Source: Rhizobacter sp.
GTDB lineage: Bacteria; Pseudomonadota; Gammaproteobacteria; Burkholderiales; Burkholderiaceae_C
NCBI GenBank assembly: GCA_019635355.1
Contig: JAHBZQ010000001.1
Coordinates: 2,790,001-2,854,000, forward strand
Length of the DNA stretch: 64,000 bases
Reading direction: 5' to 3'
Part shown: positions 1-7,306 of the stretch, one piece after another
Layout: each line of letters begins with the position of its first letter
Position numbering within the stretch: the stretch's first letter is position 1
Position numbers and translations under genes: made by a program
The notes under the pieces: model-generated
Database searches by the model: none
Told to the model about the DNA's origin: nothing
Seen by the model: the letters and a program-made list of their open reading frames with translations, nothing else

Positions 1-674
1 CGCACCGTCACCGAGCCGATGCTGTAGGCCACACCGCCGGTGGTCAGCTTGTTGACCAGGCCGACGCGCTTGGCTTCGTGGTAGGTCAGGCCGGCCTTGA
101 CCGGTCCGATGGCGTACACACCGCCCATTTCCACCGTGCGCGGGGTGGTGGTGCTGCCTTCGCCTGCACCGAAGAGGGCTTCCACGGTCAAGCCGCCCAG
201 GTTCGGCGACACGTACTTCACCGAGTTGTTCACCAGGTCGCTGGTGAAGCCGAAGCCGGTGAAGTTGAAGACCGCGAAGCCGCCGAAGACGAAGAAGTTG
301 CCCAGCAGGTCGTCGTTGACGTTCCAGTGGCGGCCGACGGTCACCGTGCCCAGCGCGCTGCTGGAGAGGCCGACGTTGGCACCCCGGCCCCAGAACGGCG
401 CACCGGCTGCGCCGGTGTCAGGCCCGATGGCCGATTCGATGTTGAACACGGCGGAGAGGCCGCCGCCCAGGTCTTCACTGCCCTTGAAGCCCAGGCGGGC
501 CGGGTTCACACGCCCCGGCTCGATCTTGTTGACCTTGCCAGTGGGCGTGTTGGTGGCATGCACGTAGTCGGTGGAGACGATGCCGTAGACGGTGACGCTG
601 GATTGCGCCTGGGCCAGGCCGCACGCCGCGAAGGCGGCCGCCGCGAGCATGGAGCGAGTGATGTTGGTTTGCAC
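1..674 (-). CDS. Gram-negative porin (partial, C-terminus beyond left edge)
   Basis: Outer-membrane trimeric beta-barrel porin of the Burkholderiales OmpC-like type, allowing passive diffusion of small hydrophilic solutes. The visible 224 codons begin at a GTG at 674, preceded by a GAGGGA ribosome-binding site about 7 bases away; an in-frame ATG lies nine codons later. A signal peptide ends at AQA/QSSVTVYG, followed by the family's typical opening SVTVYGIVSTDYV and the stretch RLGFKGSEDLGGGLSAVFNIE. Alternating hydrophobic and aromatic strands follow. It lies 56 bases downstream of the ABC binding-protein gene on the same strand and may share its transcript, as porins often accompany uptake systems. 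The C-terminal strand is outside the window. The family call is firm; the substrate is unknown. Confidence 0.88.
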   Translation of the reverse strand, partial: MQTNITRSMLAAAAFAACGLAQAQSSVTVYGIVSTDYVHATNTPTGKVNKIEPGRVNPARLGFKGSEDLGGGLSAVFNIESAIGPDTGAAGAPFWGRGANVGLSSSALGTVTVGRHWNVNDDLLGNFFVFGGFAVFNFTGFGFTSDLVNNSVKYVSPNLGGLTVEALFGAGEGSTTTPRTVEMGGVYAIGPVKAGLTYHEAKRVGLVNKLTTGGVAYSIGSVTV

Positions 675-730
675 GATGGTTCCCTCTCGATGTGTGTAGT
701 GGGTCTTCTTTGAAAGATGGACGACGCCCG

Positions 731-2017
731 TCAGGCGGCGACGAACTCGTTCCATTTCTGGACCATGTACGCGTTCTCGTCCATGATCGCGTTCCAGCAG
801 GCGATGCCACCCATGCGCTGCTCGTAGCTGCCGCCGTCGCGCACGCTGCCGGCCTTGGCGAGCAGGTCGCCGTTGGGCGACTTGATGTCTTGCGTGGCGG
901 CCTTGCCTTCCATCCAGTAGGCCCACTCATACGGCTCCATCTTGGCCTTGGCGGTTTCGAGCACCGCGCTGTAGTAGCCCTGGCGGTTCAGGTAGGCGCC
1001 GGCCCAGCCGTCGAGGAACCAGTTGATGAACTCGTACACCGCGTCGGCCTTCTTGCCGGTGACCGACTTCGGCACGCCGAAGCCCGCGGCCCAGGCGCGA
1101 TAGCCTTCCTTCAGCGGCTGGAAGGTGCAGGCGATGCCCTTGGTGCGCACGGCGGTGACGGCCGGCGACCACATCGACTGGATCACCACCTCGCCCGAGG
1201 CCATCAGGTTCACGCTCTCGTTGAAGTCTTTCCACAGCGCGCGGAACTGGCCGGCCTTCTTGGCTTCGATCAAGGTCCTGATCGTGAGATCGATCTCCTT
1301 CTTGGTCATGTTGCCCTTGTCGGGGTACTTGTAGATGCCCGAGGCCTCGACCACCATCGCCGCGTCCATGATGCCGATCGACGGGATGTTGAGGATGGCC
1401 GCCTTGCCCTTGAACTCGGGGTTCAAGAGTTCCTTCCACGATTCGATCGGCCGCTTGATGAGGTCGGGCCGGATGCCCAGCGTGTCGGCGTTGTAGACGG
1501 TGGGGATCAGCGTCATGAACTGCGTGGGGCTTGCCGCGAACGTCTTCGCATCGGGCTTCTCCACGTACATCACCTTCTTGGGCGCGGTGCCCTGGTCACC
1601 CACCTTCTTGCCGGCCACTTCGCCCTTGGTGAAGAGCGTGGTGATCTTGTCGGCGTTCTTGATGCGCTTGGTGTCGATGCCGAGCAGGTTGCCGGTGGGC
1701 AGGATCTTCTTGAGCGAGAAGTACTCGGTGTCGATCAGGTCGAAGCTGTTGGGTGCGGTGACGGCGCGCTTGGTCACGTCGTCGGTGGTGACCGGGATGT
1801 ACTGGATCTTGATGCCGGTGTCTTTCTCGAACTTCTCGGCGATGGCCTTGTCCTGGTTGACCGCGGTGCCGAGGTAGCGCAGGGTGATCTTTTCCTGGGC
1901 GTGCACGAAGGGGAAGCCCATCGCGCCGCCCCCGGCCACCACACCTCCCACGGCACCTTTGAGCAGGGTGCGGCGATGGGCGTCGGGCTGGGCGGTCTTG
2001 TCTTGCGGGTCGGACAT
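731..2017 (-). CDS. ABC transporter substrate-binding protein, spermidine/putrescine (PotD) type
   Basis: Periplasmic solute receptor of a polyamine-like ABC importer (428 aa). The N-terminus has a twin-arginine-like signal (RRTLLK at 15-20, hydrophobic GAVGGVVAGGGAMG, cleavage near VHA/QEK), suggesting Tat export. The mature part starts with the fold typical of extracellular solute-binding proteins (ITLRYLGTAVNQDKAIAEKF). The start ATG has a good AAGGAG 8 bases upstream. The ATPase gene ends 39 bases upstream and is cotranscribed. No permease gene is present between or beside them, so membrane subunits must lie past the porin or elsewhere. The nearby racemase suggests a hydantoin-, amino-acid- or polyamine-related ligand, but this is inference. 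Confidence 0.85.
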   Translation of the reverse strand: MSDPQDKTAQPDAHRRTLLKGAVGGVVAGGGAMGFPFVHAQEKITLRYLGTAVNQDKAIAEKFEKDTGIKIQYIPVTTDDVTKRAVTAPNSFDLIDTEYFSLKKILPTGNLLGIDTKRIKNADKITTLFTKGEVAGKKVGDQGTAPKKVMYVEKPDAKTFAASPTQFMTLIPTVYNADTLGIRPDLIKRPIESWKELLNPEFKGKAAILNIPSIGIMDAAMVVEASGIYKYPDKGNMTKKEIDLTIRTLIEAKKAGQFRALWKDFNESVNLMASGEVVIQSMWSPAVTAVRTKGIACTFQPLKEGYRAWAAGFGVPKSVTGKKADAVYEFINWFLDGWAGAYLNRQGYYSAVLETAKAKMEPYEWAYWMEGKAATQDIKSPNGDLLAKAGSVRDGGSYEQRMGGIACWNAIMDENAYMVQKWNEFVAA

Positions 2018-2056
2018 GGTCAGAGCTCCTTGATCGGGATGTGGGGGAAGAAAGGG

Positions 2057-3064
2057 TCAGGCGCTGGGTTGCAGCGCATGGGCGGCATCGGGCAGCCAGG
2101 AAACGTGCGCCGTGTCGCCCGGCTGCCAGGGCGCGGCGTCGAAATCGGCATCGGGCAAGGTGGCCGTCCACTGCGCATCGGCAGACTCGCCCTGCGGCAC
2201 CAGGCTCAGTTGCACGTAGGTGCCCTGGTATTCGATGGCCTTCACGGCCGCGGCCCGCGTCACGCCATTGGCGCTGCGCGCGAGCTGCATGCGGTCGGCC
2301 CGCACGGCGACGGGGCCCGCTTCGGAGGCGATCACGTTGTGCGCGCCCATGAAGCGCGCGACGAACTCGGAGCGCGGCGCGTTGAACACCTCGCGCGGCG
2401 AGCCGGTCTGCTCGATGCGGCCGTGGTTCATCACCACCACCTGGTCGGCGAGCGCCATCGCTTCTTCCTGCGAGTGGGTCACGTGCACGAAGGTGAAGCC
2501 CAGCTCCTGCTGCCAGCGCTTGAGCTCGGCGCGCATCTGCACGCGCAGGAAGGGGTCGAGCGCGGAGAGCGGCTCGTCGAGCAGCAGCACGCGCGGCTCG
2601 GTCATCAGCGCACGCGCCAGCGCCACACGCTGCTGCTGGCCGCCCGAGAGTTCGCTCGGCAGGCGCGCGAGGTAGGGCGTCATCGAGACGAGGGCCAGCA
2701 GCTCCTTCGCCCGCGCATGGCGCTCGGCCACGGGCTTGCCACGCATCTTCCAGCTGAAGGCCACGTTGTCGAGCACGCTCAGGTGGGGAAAGAGCGCATA
2801 GCTCTGGAACATCATCGCCGTGCCACGGTCGGCAGCGGCGCTGTAGGTGATGTACTTCCCACCGAGCAGGATCTGCCCGTCGCTCGCCAGCTCGTGGCCC
2901 GCGATCATGCGCAGCGTCGAGGTCTTCCCGCAGCCCGAGGGCCCGAGCAGGCAGCAGTAGCTGCCCGACGGGATGGTGAGGTCGATGCCGTCGACCGCCA
3001 CGGTGTTGCCATAGCGTTTGACGAGCGAGGTCAGCACCAGGGACGAGTCGAGCACGGGTTTCAT
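2057..3064 (-). CDS. ABC transporter ATP-binding protein, PotA type
   Basis: Cytoplasmic ATPase that powers the importer served by the adjacent binding protein (335 aa from the chosen ATG, MKPVLDSS). Walker A is GPSGCGKT (41-48), the signature is LSGGQQQR, Walker B is VLLLDEPLSALD, and the H-loop is VTHSQEEAMALAD. A C-terminal TOBE-like regulatory domain follows, as in PotA/FbpC ATPases. The reading frame continues upstream through low-homology sequence; the ATG at 3064 places Walker A at the usual distance. No strong Shine-Dalgarno is visible, so the start could be MAHALHTWRR about 11 codons earlier. First gene of the minus-strand unit, divergent from the racemase gene with 160 bases between. 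Confidence 0.86.
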   Translation of the reverse strand: MKPVLDSSLVLTSLVKRYGNTVAVDGIDLTIPSGSYCCLLGPSGCGKTSTLRMIAGHELASDGQILLGGKYITYSAAADRGTAMMFQSYALFPHLSVLDNVAFSWKMRGKPVAERHARAKELLALVSMTPYLARLPSELSGGQQQRVALARALMTEPRVLLLDEPLSALDPFLRVQMRAELKRWQQELGFTFVHVTHSQEEAMALADQVVVMNHGRIEQTGSPREVFNAPRSEFVARFMGAHNVIASEAGPVAVRADRMQLARSANGVTRAAAVKAIEYQGTYVQLSLVPQGESADAQWTATLPDADFDAAPWQPGDTAHVSWLPDAAHALQPSA

Positions 3065-3184
3065 GCGGCGCCATGTATGCAATGCATGTGCCATGCGTTT
3101 TGCCGCTCGAACCGCACTCCTTTGGTTCAGAAGCCGCCGCAAACGTGGGTGCGCGTCTTGCTCAAGCGCTGCATCGAAGCGCAC

Positions 3185-3196
3185 TTTGTATACAAA
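3185..3196. promoter_or_regulatory. Perfect palindrome TTTGTATACAAA in divergent intergenic region
   Basis: A 12-bp perfect palindrome lies between the divergent ABC ATPase (start 3064) and racemase (start 3225) genes, 29 bases before the racemase ATG. TTGTATACAA-type dyads are typical operators for GntR-family (FadR-subfamily) repressors in proteobacterial catabolic clusters. The regulator gene is not in the window. Its position fits repression of the racemase transcript and perhaps of the transporter. The palindrome is seen directly; the regulator family is inference. Confidence 0.5.
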
Positions 3197-3224
3197 ATGG
3201 TGCGAACCACCGCGAAAGACAACC

Positions 3225-3959
3225 ATGAAGATCCGAGTCATCAACCCCAACACCACGCTCGCGATGACCACCAAGATCGGCGAGGCCGCGCGGGCCGTGG
3301 CCGCCCCCAGCACCGTGATCGACGCGGTGCAGCCGAGCTTTGGTGCACCTTCCATCGAAGGGCACCACGACGACGTGTGGGCCGCCGCCGGGGTGGCCGA
3401 ACAGGTGCGCGCGGGCGAAGCCGCCGGCGCCGACGCCCACGTCATCGCCTGCTTCGGCGACCCGGGCCTGCACGCCGCGCGCGAGCTGGCGCGCGGCCCG
3501 GTGATCGGCATTGCCGAGGCGGCCTTCCACGCCGCCTCGCTGCTGGCCACCGGCTTCTCGGTGGTGACCACGCTCACCCGCACGGTGGTGATCGCCGAGC
3601 ACCTCGTCCTGCAATACGGCTTCGAGCGCCGCTGCCGCGGCATCCACGGCACCGACATCGCGGTGCTCGAACTCGACGACCCCGCGAGCGATGCCTACGC
3701 GCGCATCCTCGCGTCCTCACGCGAGGCACTGGCCCACGACCGCTCGGGAGCCATCGTGCTGGGCTGCGCGGGCATGGCCGATCTGTGCCGGCGATTGCAA
3801 GGCGAGCTCGGGGTGCCCGTCATCGACGGGGTGGCGGCGGCGGTGAAGCTGGCTGAGGGGCTGGTCTCGCTCGGATTGGGAACCAGCAAACGTGGGGACT
3901 ACGCGTCGCCGTTGCCGAAGGTGTATGCGGGGTTGGCCGCGCCCTATTCGCCGGCCTGA
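3225..3959 (+). CDS. Asp/Glu/hydantoin racemase family protein
   Basis: Cofactor-independent racemase of the Asp/Glu/hydantoin superfamily (244 aa), probably acting on 5-substituted hydantoins or allantoin. It begins MKIRVINPNTT, the hallmark opening of hydantoin/allantoin racemases. The two catalytic cysteines are in place: C76 in IACFGDPG and C181 in VLGCAGM, about 105 residues apart, used as opposing acid/base residues in this family. The frame is open further upstream, but the ATG at 3225 gives the canonical N-terminus. It diverges from an ABC importer that may deliver its substrate. The stop codon lies at the very edge of a long inverted repeat. The substrate cannot be decided from sequence. 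Confidence 0.85.
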   Translation: MKIRVINPNTTLAMTTKIGEAARAVAAPSTVIDAVQPSFGAPSIEGHHDDVWAAAGVAEQVRAGEAAGADAHVIACFGDPGLHAARELARGPVIGIAEAAFHAASLLATGFSVVTTLTRTVVIAEHLVLQYGFERRCRGIHGTDIAVLELDDPASDAYARILASSREALAHDRSGAIVLGCAGMADLCRRLQGELGVPVIDGVAAAVKLAEGLVSLGLGTSKRGDYASPLPKVYAGLAAPYSPA

Positions 3960-4076
3960 GCGGCCAAGGGGCTGGGGTAGGCGAATTCCGGAGGTAAAGG
4001 AGGAGCGTCTGATCGCGGGAGCGATCAGACGCGGGGGACACGGAGGAATTCGCCTACCCCAGCCCCTTGGCCGCTC
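3958..4076. repeat. Nested inverted repeat: 32-bp perfect outer arms around a 12-bp inner hairpin
   Basis: The outer arms 3958-3989 and 4045-4076 are perfect reverse complements (32 bp, beginning GAGCGGCCAAGGGGCTGGGG). Inside, 4005-4016 and 4021-4032 form a second 12-bp perfect stem (GCGTCTGATCGC) with a GGGA loop. The element fills the space between two convergent genes and overlaps the racemase stop codon. No target-site duplication and no T-run typical of an intrinsic terminator were seen. It could act as a bidirectional transcription block, or be a small mobile or REP-like element. The structure is certain; the role is not. Confidence 0.9.
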
Positions 4077-4104
4077 CGACGGCGCGGCATGCCAGACCGA
4101 ACCC

Positions 4105-5532
4105 TCACTCCCAAGGCAACATCAGCGTCACCAGCAGCAGCCGCTGAAACTCCGGCTCGAAGCGCTCAATGATCTTGTGCGGATCGGGGCACATCTGCGC
4201 GTCGGTGATGAGCCCGAACTGCACGCCTCCGCCATAGCTGAGGATCGAGACCCCCACCCCGATCTCGCCCGACTGCGGCACCCAGAACATCACCTGCGAC
4301 AGCGTCGAGCCGCAGATCTGGAGCGGCGTGCCCGGCCCCGGCACGTTGGTCATCACCGCCGTGGCCTTCTTCGCGAAGAGGTTGAGCAGCGCGTCCTGCA
4401 TCGGCTTGATCAGCAAGCCGGCAACGGCCAGCACCGCAAACGCCAGCAGCGGCTGGTAGCTGCCCTTCAGCTCCTGCATGCGCGAGCGCACCGCGTACAC
4501 CCGCTCGATGGGGTTGACGATGCCGATGGGCAGCACGAGCGGCACGAGGCCGAACTGGTTTCCGAGCTTGTAGGCCTTCTCCATCGGGCGCAGGTTCACC
4601 GGCACCATGGCGCGGATCTCCTTGCCGCTCGTGTCTTCGCCCTGTTCGCGCAGCCAGCCGCCAATGGCACCGGCCACGCAGGCGAGCAGCACGTCGTTGA
4701 CCGAGCAGCCGAGGCCCTTGCCGATGGCCTTCACCACGTCGAGCGGGATCGGTTCGCCCCAGGCCACCCGCTTGGTGCCGATGGGCCTGCCCTTGAGTTG
4801 GGTGGGCGAGTCGTCGGGCATCAGGAGCATCGAGGCCGCATCCGACACCACCTGCGCCCCCATGCGCGCCAGCTCCACCGTGCCCTGCAGCGGCTGCTGC
4901 GGGTTGGCCAGCATCTCCACCGATTTGGCCATGCCGCTGCCGGTGAGGCCGATGGCCTTGACCGTCACGTCGGCCAGCGGGCGCATGATGGCTTCGGCGA
5001 ACCAGTCGAACTCGGCACCCTCTTCCTTCTCGCGCTTCTTGCGCTGCGGCGGGTCGCTGCCGCCGTCGGTGATCGACAGCAGCACCGAGATCAGCGCGAT
5101 GCCATCAGCGATGCAGTGATGGATGCGCGCGATGAGCGCGCTGCCGCCGTCGTAGTGTTCGATGAAGTGGAACTGCCACAGCGGCCGCGTGCGGTCGAGC
5201 GGGCTCGTGCAGAGTTCGCCCACACGCTCCTGCAGCGCCTCGCGTTCGCCCTGGCCGGGCTTGCGGTTGAGCTTTTCCAGCCGCACGTGGTGCGTGAGGT
5301 CGACCTCGGGCACGTCGACCCACAGCGCGCCCATCGCGTCTTCCACCACCTTCTGGCGGAAGCGCCCGTACTTGAGCAGCCGCTCCTGCACCCGCTCCAT
5401 CAAGGCCGCATGGCGGATGCCGGGCTCGATGCGCCACACGCCGACGATCATCATCAGGTTGACGTCGTTGTCCATGCGCAGCCACGCGGTGTCGACCCGC
5501 GACATGCGTTCGGCGCTTGCTGCTGCAGCCAT
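4105..5532 (-). CDS. Wax ester synthase / diacylglycerol O-acyltransferase (WS/DGAT)
   Basis: Bifunctional acyltransferase that esterifies fatty alcohols or diacylglycerol with acyl-CoA, making wax esters and triacylglycerol as storage lipid at the membrane or lipid droplet. The catalytic motif HHxxxDG is present as HHCIADG (H138-G144). The N-terminus carries the family opening MSRVDTAWLRMD. Later family blocks such as AMVPVNLR and NVPGPGTPLQICG are visible. The chosen ATG at 5532 gives 475 aa, the family's usual size, with an AAGGG about 8 bases upstream; the frame extends further to 5592. It diverges from an acyl-CoA-binding protein gene 95 bases away, giving a lipid-storage neighbourhood with the PHA-system gene beyond. 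Confidence 0.92.
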   Translation of the reverse strand: MAAAASAERMSRVDTAWLRMDNDVNLMMIVGVWRIEPGIRHAALMERVQERLLKYGRFRQKVVEDAMGALWVDVPEVDLTHHVRLEKLNRKPGQGEREALQERVGELCTSPLDRTRPLWQFHFIEHYDGGSALIARIHHCIADGIALISVLLSITDGGSDPPQRKKREKEEGAEFDWFAEAIMRPLADVTVKAIGLTGSGMAKSVEMLANPQQPLQGTVELARMGAQVVSDAASMLLMPDDSPTQLKGRPIGTKRVAWGEPIPLDVVKAIGKGLGCSVNDVLLACVAGAIGGWLREQGEDTSGKEIRAMVPVNLRPMEKAYKLGNQFGLVPLVLPIGIVNPIERVYAVRSRMQELKGSYQPLLAFAVLAVAGLLIKPMQDALLNLFAKKATAVMTNVPGPGTPLQICGSTLSQVMFWVPQSGEIGVGVSILSYGGGVQFGLITDAQMCPDPHKIIERFEPEFQRLLLVTLMLPWE

Positions 5533-5627
5533 GTTTGGAGCCCTTCTTCTAGTGATGCGGCGCACGATGCTGGGTAACATCCGAGCCGTCAATGCCCGCT
5601 AATACCGAACCCCTACAGGAGACCGCC

Positions 5628-5882
5628 ATGTCCGATCTGCAAGCCCGCTTCGAGAAAGCCCGCGAGGAGTCGAAGAACCTGCCCGAGCGCCCCGACAACA
5701 TGACGCTGCTGCAGCTCTACGCGCTGTACAAGCAGGGCAGCGTGGGCGACGTGGAAGGCAAGCGCCCCGGCTTCACCGACATGGTGGAACGCGCCAAGTA
5801 CGACGCGTGGGCCATGGCAAAGGGCAAGTCGAAGGAAGAGGCGATGCAGGCCTACATCGACTTGATCGAGAGCCTGAAGTAA
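5628..5882 (+). CDS. Acyl-CoA-binding protein (ACBP)
   Basis: Small cytosolic four-helix protein (84 aa) that binds medium- and long-chain acyl-CoA and buffers or delivers it to acyltransferases. Recognisable ACBP blocks are LQLYALYKQGSVGD, KRPGFTDMVERAKYDAW and the C-terminal AYIDLIESLK. The ATG at 5628 is preceded by AGGAGA with a 5-base spacer, so this is preferred to the upstream ATG at 5592. It is divergently paired with WS/DGAT, an acyl-CoA-consuming enzyme, which makes a functional link likely. Bacterial ACBPs are much less common than eukaryotic ones but are known in beta- and gammaproteobacteria. The gene ends directly against the convergent PHA-system gene with no spacer. Confidence 0.93.
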   Translation: MSDLQARFEKAREESKNLPERPDNMTLLQLYALYKQGSVGDVEGKRPGFTDMVERAKYDAWAMAKGKSKEEAMQAYIDLIESLK

Positions 5883-6209
5883 CTATTTCTTGGCGGCCTT
5901 CTTGGCCGCCGTTTTCCCACCGGCCGCGAGCAGCGCGTCGAGGTTCTTCTCGATCTCGCTCTCGATGGTCTTGCTGAACGCACCCAGCAGGAAGCCGAGC
6001 TTGGCCGTGAGGTCGAAGTGATCGGGGGCGACGATGAGTTGCCCGTTCACCCCGCTGCGCTTGAACTCCACCGTGTCGGAGAGTTCGCCTTCGAGGATGG
6101 TGCACTCCATGTCGAACTTCTTCTCGGCGTCTTCCGCCCACTTCAAGGCGACCTTGCGCGCCTTGGCGAGACCGAGCGTGTGCTCGCGGTGGATCTTGAT
6201 GTCGGGCAT
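5883..6209 (-). CDS. Polyhydroxyalkanoic acid system family protein
   Basis: A 108-aa protein of the PHA-granule-region family (TIGR02610 type), genes usually found near polyhydroxyalkanoate synthesis or granule genes. It starts MPDIKIHREHTLGLAKARKVALKWAE, with an LAKAR.....WAE helix typical of the family, and ends in an alanine/lysine-rich tail (AAKKAAKK). Its biochemical role is not established. The stop codon abuts the stop of the convergent acyl-CoA-binding protein. It sits 11 bases after the aminopeptidase gene on the same strand. Its presence beside WS/DGAT and ACBP supports a storage-lipid theme. Confidence 0.85.
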   Translation of the reverse strand: MPDIKIHREHTLGLAKARKVALKWAEDAEKKFDMECTILEGELSDTVEFKRSGVNGQLIVAPDHFDLTAKLGFLLGAFSKTIESEIEKNLDALLAAGGKTAAKKAAKK

Positions 6210-6220
6210 GGGTGTTCTCC

Positions 6221-7306
6221 TTAGCGCGCGAGTGTCGCCCGCCGCTCGGCCATCGGCAAGGCGGCCAGGCGTTTGACCTCGGCGTAGAAGCGCTCGAAGT
6301 CACGACCCTCGCGCTCGTACAAGTGCTCGAACTGCGGCACCAGCTCGTTGTACGCCGCCATCACGCCGAGCGAGGCGTTGTTGGCGGTCGCAAACCAGTT
6401 GTCGTAGCCGGTGTAGCCGTTCCAGGGGCCGGCCTTCAGCGCTGCGTGGTCGGCGCGCAGGCGCGCCAGGCGGTCGGCCTTCGCGGCGCGCTTGGCGTCG
6501 TCGCTCAAGGTGGTGCTGGTGTAGATCGCCTCCAGGTCGGCGCGGGCCGAGAGCGCGAGGCGGCGGAACTCCTGCCGGCGCACGTCGAGCGTGGCCGACT
6601 CCTGCATCGCCTGCGGGCTCGCGTGCCGCTCCAGCCACAAGCGGCCGCCGAGGCGCTCGACCGCCGTCGCGAAGGACTCGTTGAACATCGTGTCGCCCTT
6701 GGCATAGGCGACTTGGTGCGCCAGCTCATGGAACATCAGGTGCGCGAGATCGCCCTCGGCCCAGCGCAGGAAGGTGTTGAGCAGCGGGTCGGCGAAGTAG
6801 TCGCCGGGCAGCTTGCCGAGCGTCGAATACGCGGGGATGGACTGCACCACCGCCTCGTAGCCCTGCGTGCGCAGCTCGGCGGCCAGCGCGTCGGCATCGG
6901 CTTTGTCGTAGTAGCCGCGGTAGCCCACGCAGCCCACGACGGGGAAGCACCAGGTCTTGAGCGTGAGGCTCAGCTCGGGCGCGGCCACCACGTTATAGAC
7001 GGCGGCGTTGCGGCCGAGGTCGGCATAGCGCCGGTAGCTGGCGTTGTCGGGCAGCTTGAGTTCGCTCACGGCGAAGTCGCGCATGCGCTGGCTCAGGGCG
7101 AGCCGCTCCTTCAGCGGCGCGGGGGTCGTGTTGTCGGCCAGCCACTCGGGCACGGGCTTCGCCTTGTTGAGCAACGAAAAGTGTCCCCCGGCCGCCTGCG
7201 CGTAGTAGCCGAGGCTGCTGCAGCCCGACGTGAGGCACACGGCGCCCGCGGCCAGGGCCGCGATGCCGATCAGGCTGGCCACCCCCATCAGCAGCCAGCG
7301 CTTCAA
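6221..7306 (-). CDS. Putative lipoprotein aminopeptidase (PF10023 type)
   Basis: Zinc metallopeptidase of the predicted aminopeptidase family COG4324/PF10023 (361 aa). The N-terminus has a lipoprotein signal (KRWLLMGVASLIGIAALAAGAVCLTSGC) with lipobox LTSGC, so it is probably anchored to a membrane and acts in the periplasm. The zinc motif HExxH is FHELAHQ, followed by NESFATAVE, which provides the third ligand region. The frame starts with TTG at 7306, overlapping the upstream oxidoreductase stop as TTGA; an alternative ATG at 7288 would remove the positive KRW residues, so TTG is favoured. Natural substrates are unknown. Confidence 0.82.
   Translation of the reverse strand: MKRWLLMGVASLIGIAALAAGAVCLTSGCSSLGYYAQAAGGHFSLLNKAKPVPEWLADNTTPAPLKERLALSQRMRDFAVSELKLPDNASYRRYADLGRNAAVYNVVAAPELSLTLKTWCFPVVGCVGYRGYYDKADADALAAELRTQGYEAVVQSIPAYSTLGKLPGDYFADPLLNTFLRWAEGDLAHLMFHELAHQVAYAKGDTMFNESFATAVERLGGRLWLERHASPQAMQESATLDVRRQEFRRLALSARADLEAIYTSTTLSDDAKRAAKADRLARLRADHAALKAGPWNGYTGYDNWFATANNASLGVMAAYNELVPQFEHLYEREGRDFERFYAEVKRLAALPMAERRATLAR

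Noticed and set aside
692..3856. A 1054-codon plus-strand reading frame antisense to the ABC genes
   Set aside because: It is His/Arg/Gly-rich with no family motif and is the mirror of well-supported minus-strand genes. High GC removes stop codons in the antisense frame.
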